This document shows, piece by piece, positions 17,999 to 27,059 of a stretch of DNA of 64,000 nt (its first letter is position 1; every line of letters starts with the position of its first letter). This DNA comes from Sphingomonas sp. PP-CE-3G-477 (GTDB lineage: Bacteria > Pseudomonadota > Alphaproteobacteria > Sphingomonadales > Sphingomonadaceae). The notes beneath the pieces are model-generated. The model worked only from the letters and a program-made list of their open reading frames with translations, was not told the DNA's origin and searched no databases. The stretch spans positions 62,001 to 126,000 of the forward strand of contig NZ_QAOF01000003.1 of NCBI RefSeq assembly GCF_003050745.1. The letters are read 5' to 3'. A program made the translations under genes and the position numbers.

Positions 17999-18511
17999 AT
18001 GCAGGCGCACGAAGCACAAGGCTGGATCAGCTACGCGATCACCGCGGTCGTCATCGGCATAGTCTTCGCGATCCGCTGGCGCCGCATGAGCGTGGTGAAA
18101 CCTCTAAAGCTGGAACGCCTCTGGGTCATCCCCACGCTCTACGCCGCCGTCGCGCTGTACATGTTCGTGATGTACCCGCCGCACGGCTTCGCCTGGCTGT
18201 TCTGCGCACTGGCCTTGGTCATGGGCGCAGCGCTCGGCTGGCAACGCGGCAAGCTCATGCGGATCACGATCGATCCCGACAGCCACGCACTCAACACGAC
18301 GTCCTCCCCGGCCGCGGTCCTGTTCATCGTAGCAATCGTCGCAGTCCGCACCGGCGCGCGCGCCGTGATCGGCGATGGCCACGCCCTCCACCTCGACGCC
18401 TTCGCCATCACCGACATGCTGGTCGCTTTGGCGCTAGGCCTGTTCACCACCCAACGCATCGAAATGTACCTCCGCGCCAAGCGGATGCTCGAAACGGCCC
18501 GCGTCCGCTAA
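17999..18511 (+). CDS. DUF1453 / CcdC-like membrane protein
   Basis: A 170-residue integral membrane protein with about five segments (WISYAITAVVIGIVFAI, RLWVIPTLYAAVALYMFVMY, AWLFCALALVMGAALGW, SSPAAVLFIVAIVAV, MLVALALGLFTTQ). The motif GWQRGKLMRITIDPDSHALN followed by SSPAA is the pattern I associate with DUF1453 (CcdC-type) proteins. The molecular role is unknown; the link to cytochrome c maturation is only by family name. It stands alone between palindromic repeats. Confidence 0.65.
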   Translation: MQAHEAQGWISYAITAVVIGIVFAIRWRRMSVVKPLKLERLWVIPTLYAAVALYMFVMYPPHGFAWLFCALALVMGAALGWQRGKLMRITIDPDSHALNTTSSPAAVLFIVAIVAVRTGARAVIGDGHALHLDAFAITDMLVALALGLFTTQRIEMYLRAKRMLETARVR

Positions 18512-18519
18512 CCCGAACC

Positions 18520-18613
18520 GTCATCCCCGCGAAGGCGGGGACCCATACTGGCAAGCGTCAGTAATCCAGACGAGAGGTCGGCCAGTCTGGGTTCCCGCCT
18601 CCGCGAGAATGAC
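18520..18613. repeat. Palindromic repeat, family E (GTCATCCCCGCGAAGGCGGGG)
   Basis: Arms at 18520-18550 and 18582-18613 (TCTGGGTTCCCGCCTCCGCG) are imperfectly complementary, and the left arm contains CCCCGCGAAGGCGGGG. It lies between the convergent DUF1453 and DMT genes and could act as a bidirectional terminator structure, though no T-tract is present. Confidence 0.75.
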
Positions 18614-18623
18614 AAGAGTGGCC

Positions 18624-19517
18624 TTAAGCAATCGCCTGCTCAGTCTCTTCCCGCCGCCGCACATGCTCGCGCCAGACGATATACAACCCGCTAGCCACGA
18701 TGACGGGCGCCCCGACCCAGGTCGCCTCCGCCGGCAATGTGTCGAACACCAGCCACCCCAGCAACGTCGCCCATAGCAAGCTCGAATAATCCATCGGCAC
18801 CACCACCGACACCGGCCCGAGCCGCAACGACGTCGTCATCGCGATCTGCGCCAGCCCCCCGAAGATCCCGACGCTCGCCAGACACACCCACGCGACCAGA
18901 TCATGCGACTGCGCCGCCCGCCCGTAAAACACGGACAACGGGATCAACGACAGCGCTGAGAACCAGAACACCGTCGTCAGCGCGCTCTCGGTCTTGCCGA
19001 TCTGCCGCAACAGGATCGACACGCTCGCCGTCCCGAACGCCCCCGCCAGCGCACACCCCGCACCCCATAACGGAAAGTGATCCCCACCCGGCTGTGCGAC
19101 GATCAACACACCCGCGAACCCGGTCGCGACCGCTGCCCAGCGGTGCCACCCGGTAGGCTCGCGCAACACCAGCGCCCCCAGGATCGTCGCGAACACCGGC
19201 ACCGTGAACCCGATCGTCGTCGCCTCCGCGAGCGGCAACGCAACGATCCCGTTGAATGTGAACGCCATCGCCGACAGCCCCACGATCGCCCGCACGACAT
19301 GCGCAGGCAACCGCTTGGTCTTGACCGAAGGCAGGCCCGGCGCCGCGACGATCACCGCCGATACCAGCAAGCACGCGCCGAACTGCCGGAAGAACAGGAT
19401 TTCCGAAACGCTCGCGCCGTGCCGCTCGGCCAGCTTGATCGCGGTATTCATCAGCGCGAAGATTACGACCGACAGCAACCGCATGCCGATGGCGGGAAGG
19501 ATGCGGTCGGTGGGCAT
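18624..19517 (-). CDS. EamA/DMT-family membrane transporter
   Basis: A 297-residue protein with ten predicted membrane segments in two EamA repeats (MRLLSVVIFALMNTAIKLAE at the start; WGAGCALAGAFGTASVSILL opening the second half). The substrate cannot be inferred. The C-terminal tail RREHVRRREETEQAIA is cytoplasmic and basic. Monocistronic: convergent with the DUF1453 gene and divergent from proS. Confidence 0.8.
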   Translation of the reverse strand: MPTDRILPAIGMRLLSVVIFALMNTAIKLAERHGASVSEILFFRQFGACLLVSAVIVAAPGLPSVKTKRLPAHVVRAIVGLSAMAFTFNGIVALPLAEATTIGFTVPVFATILGALVLREPTGWHRWAAVATGFAGVLIVAQPGGDHFPLWGAGCALAGAFGTASVSILLRQIGKTESALTTVFWFSALSLIPLSVFYGRAAQSHDLVAWVCLASVGIFGGLAQIAMTTSLRLGPVSVVVPMDYSSLLWATLLGWLVFDTLPAEATWVGAPVIVASGLYIVWREHVRRREETEQAIA

Positions 19518-19586
19518 GCGCGACCCCTAGCGAGGGCCGGGCGGGGATCCCACCGCAAACCGCCGTCTTCGCCACACAAACACGTC

Positions 19587-19667
19587 CGTCATCCTGACGA
19601 AAGTCAGGACCCAGGATACCACGCTCACCGCTCTTGGCTCTGGGTCCTGACTTTCGTCAGGATGACG
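19587..19667. repeat. Palindromic repeat, family C (GTCATCCTGACGAAAGTCAGG)
   Basis: Arms 19587-19618 and 19638-19667 are nearly perfect inverted copies (GTCATCCTGACGAAAGTCAG and CTGACTTTCGTCAGGATGAC). Another full copy is at 49293-49374 and a half copy at 32247-32275. It fills the divergent DMT-proS intergenic region about 55 bases before proS. Confidence 0.85.
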
Positions 19668-19721
19668 GAGCGCGATGGAGGATGGGGTGACGAACCCCCG
19701 CGCACCCGCTATCCGCACCGC

Positions 19722-21257
19722 ATGATAAAGCGCGCACTCCCCGTCACCCGCGAGGCGGATTTCTCCGCCTGGTACCAGGCCGTCATCTCCGAGGCCGATC
19801 TCGCCGAGGAGTCCGGCGTCCGCGGCTGCATGGTCATCCGCCCATGGGGCTATGGCATCTGGGAGCGCATCCAGCGCCTGCTCGACGACCGGATCAAGGC
19901 GACCGGTCACGAGAACTGCTATTTCCCGCTCTTCATCCCGCTTTCCTATTTCGAGAAGGAGGCCGAGCACGTCGACGGGTTCGCCAAGGAAATGGCCGTG
20001 GTCACGCACCACCGCCTCAAGGCCGACGGCTATGGCCGGCTGATCCCCGATCCCGACGCCAAGCTCGAGGAGCCGCTCGTCGTCCGCCCGACCTCCGAGA
20101 TGGTCATCGGCGCCGCCTTCGCGCGCTGGGTCCAGTCGTGGCGCGACCTGCCCGTGCTGATCAACCAGTGGGCCAACGTCGTCCGCTGGGAAATGCGCAC
20201 GCGCATGTTCCTGCGCACCAGCGAGTTCCTCTGGCAGGAAGGCCACACCGCCCACGCCACCGCTGACGAAGCGCGCGACGAGACGCTCAAGATGCTCGAA
20301 GTCTATCGCGATTTCGCGGAGGAGTGCCTCGGCGTCCACGTCATCGCCGGCGAGAAGCCCGAGAACGAGCGCTTCCCTGGCGCCGTCGCGACCTATTCGA
20401 TCGAGGCGATGATGCAGGATGGCAAGGCGCTGCAAGCCGGCACCTCGCACTTCCTCGGCACCAACTTCGCCTCGGCGCAGAACATCCGCTTCCAGAATGC
20501 GGGCGGTGAGTTCGAGCTGTGCAACACCACCAGCTGGGGCGTGTCGACGCGGATGATCGGCGCGGTCATCATGGTCCACGGCGACGACGACGGCCTGCGC
20601 GTGCCGCCGATGATCGCCCCGTGGCAGGTCGTGATCGTCCCGATGCTGCGCGACGTCCCCGAGGACGCGGCGATCGTCGAATACTGCAAGTCGCTCCAGG
20701 CCGAACTGGCCAAGCAGTCCGCGCTCGGCGAACCGGTCCGTGCGTTGCTCGATCTCAAGCCCGCCAAGGCCGCAACCAAGCGCTGGGGCTGGGTCAAGAA
20801 GGGCGCGCCGATCGTGATCGAAGTCGGCGGCCGCGACATGGCGGGCGGCAACGTCACCGTGATCCGCCGCGACCGCCTGTACCGCGAGGATGGCAAGCTC
20901 GACAGCGTCGCCACGCCGCGCGACGCGTTCGTCGGGGAGGTTTCGGGTATGCTGCACGACATCCAGGCGACGCTCCACGTCGAGTCGATGAACCGCGTGA
21001 AGGGCAACATCGTCCCCGCGAACGACTTCGCTGCGGTCGAAGCGCATTTCGCCGATGGCGTGAAGAACCCCGGCTGGGTCGACGTCCGCTGGTCCAAGCC
21101 GACGGGGGCGGCACTCGACAAGGTCGTCGAACGGTTGAAGGCGCTCAAGCTCACGATCCGCAACGCGCCGATGGGCCAGACCGGGTGTGATGACGGCGCG
21201 TGCATCTTCACCGGCGAACCCGCGGTGGAACGCATCCTGATTGGCCGCGCCTACTAG
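19722..21257 (+). CDS. proS: Prolyl-tRNA synthetase, compact (archaeal/eukaryote-like) type
   Basis: Charges tRNA-Pro. The 511-residue protein starts MIKRALPVTREADFSAWYQA and shows class II motifs: RPTSEMVIG, RTSEFLWQEGHT (motif 2), and GTSHFLGTNFA. It lacks the large editing insertion between motifs 2 and 3 found in the E. coli-type enzyme (~570 residues) and ends in ERILIGRAY, the C-terminal extension ending in tyrosine typical of the archaeal/eukaryote-like group. Start chosen at ATG 19722 where homology begins. Confidence 0.9.
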   Translation: MIKRALPVTREADFSAWYQAVISEADLAEESGVRGCMVIRPWGYGIWERIQRLLDDRIKATGHENCYFPLFIPLSYFEKEAEHVDGFAKEMAVVTHHRLKADGYGRLIPDPDAKLEEPLVVRPTSEMVIGAAFARWVQSWRDLPVLINQWANVVRWEMRTRMFLRTSEFLWQEGHTAHATADEARDETLKMLEVYRDFAEECLGVHVIAGEKPENERFPGAVATYSIEAMMQDGKALQAGTSHFLGTNFASAQNIRFQNAGGEFELCNTTSWGVSTRMIGAVIMVHGDDDGLRVPPMIAPWQVVIVPMLRDVPEDAAIVEYCKSLQAELAKQSALGEPVRALLDLKPAKAATKRWGWVKKGAPIVIEVGGRDMAGGNVTVIRRDRLYREDGKLDSVATPRDAFVGEVSGMLHDIQATLHVESMNRVKGNIVPANDFAAVEAHFADGVKNPGWVDVRWSKPTGAALDKVVERLKALKLTIRNAPMGQTGCDDGACIFTGEPAVERILIGRAY

Positions 21258-21436
21258 GCGCACTGATCGGCCGCTGTCGGCGTCGCGTCCAAGGCTCATC
21301 ATCGGGGCGATGCATGGCGACCGCTTGGATAGCTAAGGCAAGGAGCAACCAAAACCGTCCGGTCTGTCGGCTGCATCGTCGCGCTCGTCTGGTATCGTCG
21401 CATCGGCTTTGGGCGGTGCAACCTTAGGGGGCAGGC

Positions 21437-21793
21437 ATGGGCGTGACGGGAATCGGCGGCTTCTTCTTCCGGGCAAACGACCCGGAGGCGATCCGCGCAT
21501 GGTATGTCGAGCATCTCGGCGTCGGGTCGGTGCCGTATGGATCGTGGGAGACGCAGGCAGGGCCGAGCGTGTTCGCACCGTTCGCGGCCGACACCGACTA
21601 TTTTCCCAAGGATCGCCAATGGATGCTCAACCTGCGTGTCGATGACCTCGACGGCCTGATCGCGACGCTCCGCGCGGCCGGGATCGCGGTAGTCACCAAT
21701 CCCGAATGGGACATGCCCGGCTTTGGCCGCTTCGCCCGCATACATGATCCCGAAGACAACCCGATCGAACTCTGGCAACCCGATCCTGCGTGA
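21437..21793 (+). CDS. VOC (glyoxalase/bleomycin-resistance) family protein
   Basis: A single-domain VOC protein of 118 residues: GIGGFFFRANDPEAIRAWYVEHLG at the start and the closing motif FARIHDPEDNPIELWQP, with the metal-ligand Glu in IELWQ. The usual first metal-ligand His is replaced by Phe/Arg in FFFRA, so metal binding is uncertain. The substrate is unknown. The 178-base gap upstream of it shows no gene. Confidence 0.8.
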   Translation: MGVTGIGGFFFRANDPEAIRAWYVEHLGVGSVPYGSWETQAGPSVFAPFAADTDYFPKDRQWMLNLRVDDLDGLIATLRAAGIAVVTNPEWDMPGFGRFARIHDPEDNPIELWQPDPA

Positions 21794-21914
21794 TGAACCC
21801 CATTGATACTTGGTCGGGTACGCTGGAGTAAGTCGCTGTCCGGACGAGGATGGGTTTCAGTCGAACCTCGCTCTATCATGCCTGTCATCGGTCGCGAGCG
21901 AACGGTAAATCCGG

Positions 21915-22628
21915 TCATGGCACGTCGTAGATTGCGACGCCCTCGACGCCTTCCGCCACACGCGCCGCGATCGTGCCATCGGGACGAACGATCATCGTGC
22001 AGCCATGACTCAGCCGCGCGCCGCACGATCCCGTCACGTCGGCGGACACGATCCAGCACCCCGTCTGCACGGCGCGTGCGCGTAAATTCTCGACGCTGCG
22101 CGATCGCCAGCGTGCCGCGGTATCGGGCGACAGCATGTTGTCGAGGGGATAGCAGATCACCGCCGCGCCTTGGTCGGCCAAACTTCGTGCTGCGTCGGGA
22201 TGGTTGGCGTCGTTGCAGATGTTGATGCCGTACCGCACGCCGTCCCGTTCGAAGACCGGGCTTGCGCGCCCCGCGACCACGCCCGGTTCGTTCGGATGCC
22301 GCTTGGCATAGCGGCCCACGACGCGACCGCGTTCGATCACGAAGGCGCTGTTCGTCACGCCGTCCGCGCGGCGTTCGAAACTGCCGAGGATCACCGTTGT
22401 CGCGACCGGTGCGAGTGCAGCGAGGATCGCGCGCCACCGGTCGTCCTCGACATCGATGGCCCGCGCGGCGATCGTCGTCGGATCATAACTGTGCCCCAGC
22501 AGATGACATTCGGGGAACACCGCAAGGTCCATGCGCATGTCCGCTCGCGTCAGGTCGTCGACGACCCGCGCGACGACGGCGGCAGCGTCGTCCTCGACCC
22601 GCAAGCGCTGGAACGCCGCTATCCGCAC
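21915..22628 (-). CDS. Carbon-nitrogen hydrolase (nitrilase superfamily)
   Basis: Amidase-type enzyme of 237 residues with the Glu-Lys-Cys triad recognisable: Glu40 in AVFPECHLLG, Lys in GRYAKRHP near residue 109, and Cys in YGINICNDANHPDAARSLA near residue 138. GTG start. Substrate not evident; it is on the short side for the superfamily but complete. It lies 22 bases downstream of the radical SAM gene on the same strand, so they may be cotranscribed. Confidence 0.82.
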   Translation of the reverse strand: MRIAAFQRLRVEDDAAAVVARVVDDLTRADMRMDLAVFPECHLLGHSYDPTTIAARAIDVEDDRWRAILAALAPVATTVILGSFERRADGVTNSAFVIERGRVVGRYAKRHPNEPGVVAGRASPVFERDGVRYGINICNDANHPDAARSLADQGAAVICYPLDNMLSPDTAARWRSRSVENLRARAVQTGCWIVSADVTGSCGARLSHGCTMIVRPDGTIAARVAEGVEGVAIYDVP

Positions 22629-22650
22629 GGCCGCAACGCAGGACGATCGG

Positions 22651-23721
22651 TCAAAACAACTCTCCCTGCGGCCCCCTCGGCGCGCGGAACAGGTCGTTGC
22701 GCAGCGCGATCCGTTCCTGGTTCAGCCCGTGTTTGGCGCAGGCGATCCGGAACCGCGTACCCAGCAGGTCGGCCCACGGTCCTTGCCCCTTCATCCGCGT
22801 GAAGAAGTTCGGATCATTGTCGCGGCCGCCTCTCAGCGAGGCTATCGTCGCCATCACCTTGCTCGCGCGATCGGGGAAATGCTCGTCGAGCCACGCACGG
22901 AACAGCGGCGCCACTTCGAACGGCAGCCGTACCGGGATGAAGAACGCCCGGCTGGCACCAGCCTCCGCCGCACGCGCGACCAGATGCTCGATCTCGTGAT
23001 CGGTGATCGCCGGGATGACCGGTGCGATCGACACGTACACCGGTACGCCTGCGTCGGCGAGTTTGCGCACCGCCGCCAGCCGCCGCTCGGGATGCGGCGC
23101 ACGCGGCTCGACGGTCGACGCCACCTTCGGATCCAGCGAGGTGATCGACATCGCCACCGCCGCCAAGCCTTTTGCGGCCATAGGCGCCAGCAGGTCCAGA
23201 TCGCGCACCACGCGGTCAGACTTGGTCGTGATCGTCAGCGGATGATCGGTCTCGCTGAGCACTTCGATGATGCCGCGGGTGATCCGCCAGTCGGTCTCGA
23301 TCGGCTGGTACGGATCGGTATTCGTGCCCAGCGCCATCGGCGCGACGACGTAGCCCGGCTTGCTCAACTCCGCCCGCAACAGCGCCGCCGCCGAGGGCTT
23401 GGCGAACAGCTTGCTTTCGAAATCGAGCCCGGGCGACAGGTCGTGAAACGCATGACTCGGCCGCGCGAAACAGTAGATGCAGCCGTGCTCGCATCCTCGA
23501 TAGGGATTGATCGAACGGTCGAACGGTACGTCGGGCGACGCGTTGCGGCTGATGATCGTCCGCGGCGTCTCGACCGTCACCGTCGTCCGCAGCTTCGGCG
23601 CGATCCCGTCGATCCCTTCGCGCATGTCGAGCCAGTCGCCGTCCGCCTCGGTCTGCGGCAGGTTGAAGCGACGGCTTTCGTCGTTGCGCGTTGCTCCGCG
23701 AACCGGTCGGGCGGTCTTCAT
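22651..23721 (-). CDS. PA0069-family radical SAM protein (SplB-like)
   Basis: A 356-residue radical SAM enzyme with NPYRGCEHGCIYCFARPSH carrying the CxxxCxxC cluster ligands, GTNTDPYQPIE and TKSDRVVRDLDLL. The family is related to spore photoproduct lyase but its reaction is unknown. ATG 23721 (MKTARPVRG) is chosen as start; a TTG 30 bases earlier is possible. First gene of a probable two-gene unit with the nitrilase-like gene. Confidence 0.85.
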   Translation of the reverse strand: MKTARPVRGATRNDESRRFNLPQTEADGDWLDMREGIDGIAPKLRTTVTVETPRTIISRNASPDVPFDRSINPYRGCEHGCIYCFARPSHAFHDLSPGLDFESKLFAKPSAAALLRAELSKPGYVVAPMALGTNTDPYQPIETDWRITRGIIEVLSETDHPLTITTKSDRVVRDLDLLAPMAAKGLAAVAMSITSLDPKVASTVEPRAPHPERRLAAVRKLADAGVPVYVSIAPVIPAITDHEIEHLVARAAEAGASRAFFIPVRLPFEVAPLFRAWLDEHFPDRASKVMATIASLRGGRDNDPNFFTRMKGQGPWADLLGTRFRIACAKHGLNQERIALRNDLFRAPRGPQGELF

Positions 23722-23896
23722 CGCACGACGATACACGCAATTCACGAACAAAAGAAGAACATAGTTGATGGCGCGGTGCTGGCGAACCCGTCGAGCCTTG
23801 ATCCATATCTAGTTAAATAAACGCAGGTTTCTAAAGGCTTGACGCTGGTACGAAAGAATACTCGCCGCCTGCTGCGATAGCGCGTAGGGCAGGCAC

Positions 23897-24094
23897 ATGA
23901 CGGAACAGATCACCACGGTGGAACGGGCATTCGAGTTGGCGCGATCGGGCGAATGCGAGTCGGTGAACGCGCTACGCCAGCGGTTGCGCCGCGAGGGGTA
24001 TGACGCGGTTCATCTTCATCTTCACGGTGCGTCGATCAACAAGCAGCTCGTCGATCTCATCCATACCGCGAGGGGCGGCTCCGCGCTGGCGTGA
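23897..24094 (+). CDS. Small conserved hypothetical protein
   Basis: A 65-residue soluble protein (MTEQITTVERAFELARSGEC). The pattern of a short N-terminal helix, LRQRLRREGYDAV, and SINKQLVDLIHTAR resembles small sphingomonad hypothetical proteins I have seen but cannot name. It stands alone between two minus-strand units, with a gap of about 145 bases before it in which I see nothing else. Confidence 0.6.
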   Translation: MTEQITTVERAFELARSGECESVNALRQRLRREGYDAVHLHLHGASINKQLVDLIHTARGGSALA

Positions 24095-24150
24095 GGCGGC
24101 CGCGGTTCGGTCGCGACGATCTCGAGATCGCCCGACCGAACCATCACGCG

Positions 24151-24399
24151 TCACTTCTGCGCCAGAGCCATCGTCTTGGGCATGTTCAGACCGGCTGCCG
24201 ACCATTCCGCGTTGGTCTTGCAGGTCGTCCTACCGATCCGCGAGCCGGTCACGGCCGGATCGTTCAAGCAGTATTTCTGCGTCTTGGCATCATATTTGAG
24301 CACCGTCTTCTGGATCGAATCCCGCGGTGCCGCGAGAGCTGGAACGCCAGTGGCCAGAACGGCGACGGCAACGAGGCTCTTCAGGAAGATCGAGGTCAT
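24151..24399 (-). CDS. Small secreted two-cysteine protein
   Basis: An 82-residue protein with a clean Sec signal peptide, MTSIFLKSLVAVAVLATGVPALAA, and a 58-residue mature part with two cysteines spaced for a disulfide (KYCLNDPAVTGSRIG, TTCKTNAEW). The arrangement YC-x-n-TGSRI-x-RTTCKT-x-x-EW is one I associate with small periplasmic proteins of sphingomonads; function unknown. Start placed at ATG 24399 because the signal peptide begins there. The 24400-24654 region upstream is AT-richer, with TATTATAT on the minus strand near 24478 as a possible -10, and holds no gene. Confidence 0.7.
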   Translation of the reverse strand: MTSIFLKSLVAVAVLATGVPALAAPRDSIQKTVLKYDAKTQKYCLNDPAVTGSRIGRTTCKTNAEWSAAGLNMPKTMALAQK

Positions 24400-24654
24400 G
24401 GCAGCGTCCTTGTGATGGTTGGTACGAGGCGCCCGATGGGGCGACATCTCGATCAATGCATCTGGCGTGCCAGTTATATAATACAGTGCATCACTTGTCG
24501 TAAGTCATTGAGGATGCTGAAAACTTCTTGATGGGCGACCGGCCGAAAGCGGATTCTTCACTTGGTACGCCGCACTATCTAATGGTGATAACCGCAAAAA
24601 AATGGTCCGAGTTCGCGCGCTCGATCGCTAATTTAGCGAACAAACAAGCTGCGC

Positions 24655-25182
24655 TCAGCGCTCCAGCAGTCGCGGCATCAGCTCGACGAAGTTGCAGGGG
24701 CGATGGCGGCTGTCTAGCTGGTCGCGCAGGATGCCGTCCCAGCCGTCCTTCACCGCGCCAGTCGAGCCGGGCAGCGCGAAGATATAGGTGCCGTGCGACA
24801 CGCAGGCGCAGGCGCGCGACTGGACCGTCGAGGTGCCGATCGTCTGGTAGCTCAGCATGCGGAAGAGTTCGCCGAAGCCGGGAATCATCTTCTCCGCGAC
24901 CTGTTCGACCGCCTCCGGGGTCACATCGCGCCCGGTCACGCCGGTGCCGCCAGTGGTGATGATGCAGTCGACCTCGGGATCGCCGATCCACGCGTGGAGA
25001 CGCGAAACGATCGTCTCGACGTCGTCCTTCTCGATCCGGCGGTCGGCGAGAACATGCCCCGCCTCGGTCAGCCGCGCGACCAAAGTATCGCCCGAGCGAT
25101 CCTCGGCAAGGCCCCGCGTGTCCGACACGGTCAGCACGGCAATCCGCACCGGCAGGAAAATCCGGCTTTCATCGATCGGCAT
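24655..25182 (-). CDS. moaB: Molybdopterin adenylyltransferase-like protein MoaB
   Basis: MogA/MoaB-fold protein of molybdenum cofactor synthesis, 175 residues. [17 protein letters not shown] opens the fold; [19 protein letters not shown] is the conserved MPT-binding loop; [18 protein letters not shown] closes it. Adenylation of molybdopterin is the expected role. Start ATG 25182 lies 5 bases after the lytic transglycosylase stop, making it third in a minus-strand run UDG-slt-moaB; no other moa gene is nearby. Confidence 0.87.
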   Translation of the reverse strand: MPIDESRIFLPVRIAVLTVSDTRGLAEDRSGDTLVARLTEAGHVLADRRIEKDDVETIVSRLHAWIGDPEVDCIITTGGTGVTGRDVTPEAVEQVAEKMIPGFGELFRMLSYQTIGTSTVQSRACACVSHGTYIFALPGSTGAVKDGWDGILRDQLDSRHRPCNFVELMPRLLER

Positions 25183-25187
25183 GAAAC

Positions 25188-27059
25188 TCAGTCCGCGCGC
25201 GTAACAGTCGTGGATTGCGGTCCGACGCTGGCATTCACCGCGACGGTAGCATTCAAAGGCGCCGTGCTGGCACGATATTGCGTGTACGGCTTGGCCGCCA
25301 TCCGCACCGCTGTCGCCCCCGGCAGGCCGGGGAAGCGCGGCCACATGCCTTGCGCCAGCGCGTTGCGGCTGGTCGATGCCTTCTTGCCGCCCTGCGCCTC
25401 GTACATCCAGTAATTGCGCAGCACGGTCGTCACGTAGCCGCGCGTCTCCCAATACGGGATGCTCTCGATATACATCAGCGGATCGCCGTTATCGTGGACG
25501 ATTGCGTTCCAGTCGCCGACCGGGCGTGGACCCGCGTTGTACGCCGCGATCACCTTGGGCAGCAGCCCGCCGGTGACGCCAGCCATGTCGCGCAGCCGCT
25601 CGAGATGGCGCTGGCCTACATCCATGTTGGTGCTCGGCTTGGTCAGCGCCTTCACGTCGATCGAGGTGCCACGCTCACGTGCGAAGTCGGTCGCGGCGGC
25701 GGGCATGATCTGCATGAGGCCATACGCGCCGGCCGGGCTCTTGATCGTGTTGCGGAACCGCGATTCCTCGAGCGTGTGCGCGTACACCAGCGCCTTGTCG
25801 ATGTGCCAGCCGCTGTCGGGCGTCCAGTTCGGCGTCGGATACCGCGCCTCGGCGGTCGACGTGACCCCCTGCGGGCAGTTGTGCGCAAGCCAAACGGTCG
25901 TCGCGGGCAGGCTCAGCGCTTCCGCCACGCGGACCAGGTTGGCGAACTCGCGCGGATCGCCGATCTTCGCCTGCTGGCGGATTACGGTATCGGCCAGGTC
26001 TGTCTCGCCGACTTCGACCAGGGCAGCGGCGACGCGGACGTTGGGACGCTTGCCGACGACCTTCCAGTCGCTCGCAACCAGTCCGCCCACGGACGTGCCC
26101 TTGTCCTTCATCGCAAGCTGCTGGCGGGCAAGCTGGCCGTAGAAGCTCTCGCCGAACTGCGCCGCCGCCTTCAGCCGGCCCTCGATTTTGTCGGGGCGCG
26201 AGCACACCATGTCCGCGCGCGACGCCCAGTACAAAGCCGCCGCCCGAAGATCGACGTCGCCGGCGCGTGCCGCGACACCCTCGAACCCGGTCTCGGCATT
26301 CGCGCAGTCATTCTGCCGCCACGCCGACAATGCGCCGACCCAGCGGCCCTGGACGGCCCAGTCGCCGACGCCGTCCTGTGCCTTCGCCGCCATCACGCGC
26401 GCGTTCACATCATCGCCTTGGAGGAAATAGATCCACGCGATCTTCTGCTGCCACTCGGTCAGCGCTTCAGGGGTGAGGCCGGGCGTACTCTCCAGCAGCG
26501 ACTGCGCCTCGCGGCCCATGTCCGCCTTGACGTAGGGCTGCATCTTCATCGCGAGATCGGCAGCGATCATGTCGCCCTGCAGGCTCTTGGCGCGGACGCG
26601 ACGCGGCGCGCCGTCCTGCCAGATCAACCGCTGAGCCGCGGGCAGGGGAGGCAAGTCGACCGCGCCGCGCGTCGTCGCGAGGCGCGAAATCTGCGCGGCT
26701 TCGGGCAGTTCGGGCGCTTCGTTGAGCAGCGCGACCAGCGGCTCCATCTCGACGCGGGGCGAGCCCTTCGCCGTATACATCTCGGCGCGCGCGATCGCGT
26801 GCAGCGGGCCGGGCTTCATCGTGTCGAGCCCGATCTGCGCGTCAGTCCACTTGCCGTCGCGGATTGCCGCGAACACGGTCCTGTAGGCCTCGCGCTGGCT
26901 GGCATCGAGCTGGTCGGGGATCTGTTCGATCGTCGGTGCGCCGATCAACTGCGTCGTGCCGAGCCGCGCATCGCCAGCGGGTTCACCGGCAACGGTCGCC
27001 GCGAGTGCTGGAAAGGGGAGGGCGCTGAGCCCCAGAACGATAGCTAGAGTCCGAATCAT
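25188..27059 (-). CDS. slt: Soluble lytic murein transglycosylase (Slt70-type)
   Basis: Periplasmic enzyme cleaving peptidoglycan to 1,6-anhydro products. It is 623 residues with the signal peptide [21 protein letters not shown] long alpha-superhelical U-domain (about residues 60-400) precedes the SLT domain, where HTLEESRF near residue 430 carries the catalytic Glu, followed by [16 protein letters not shown] and AYNAGPRPV. Its ATG overlaps the stop of the UDG-like gene (ATGA). Confidence 0.9.
   Translation of the reverse strand: MIRTLAIVLGLSALPFPALAATVAGEPAGDARLGTTQLIGAPTIEQIPDQLDASQREAYRTVFAAIRDGKWTDAQIGLDTMKPGPLHAIARAEMYTAKGSPRVEMEPLVALLNEAPELPEAAQISRLATTRGAVDLPPLPAAQRLIWQDGAPRRVRAKSLQGDMIAADLAMKMQPYVKADMGREAQSLLESTPGLTPEALTEWQQKIAWIYFLQGDDVNARVMAAKAQDGVGDWAVQGRWVGALSAWRQNDCANAETGFEGVAARAGDVDLRAAALYWASRADMVCSRPDKIEGRLKAAAQFGESFYGQLARQQLAMKDKGTSVGGLVASDWKVVGKRPNVRVAAALVEVGETDLADTVIRQQAKIGDPREFANLVRVAEALSLPATTVWLAHNCPQGVTSTAEARYPTPNWTPDSGWHIDKALVYAHTLEESRFRNTIKSPAGAYGLMQIMPAAATDFARERGTSIDVKALTKPSTNMDVGQRHLERLRDMAGVTGGLLPKVIAAYNAGPRPVGDWNAIVHDNGDPLMYIESIPYWETRGYVTTVLRNYWMYEAQGGKKASTSRNALAQGMWPRFPGLPGATAVRMAAKPYTQYRASTAPLNATVAVNASVGPQSTTVTRAD

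Noticed and set aside
19527-21302. Minus-strand frame of about 590 codons opposite proS
   Set aside because: Antisense shadow; proS has all class II motifs and the correct length.
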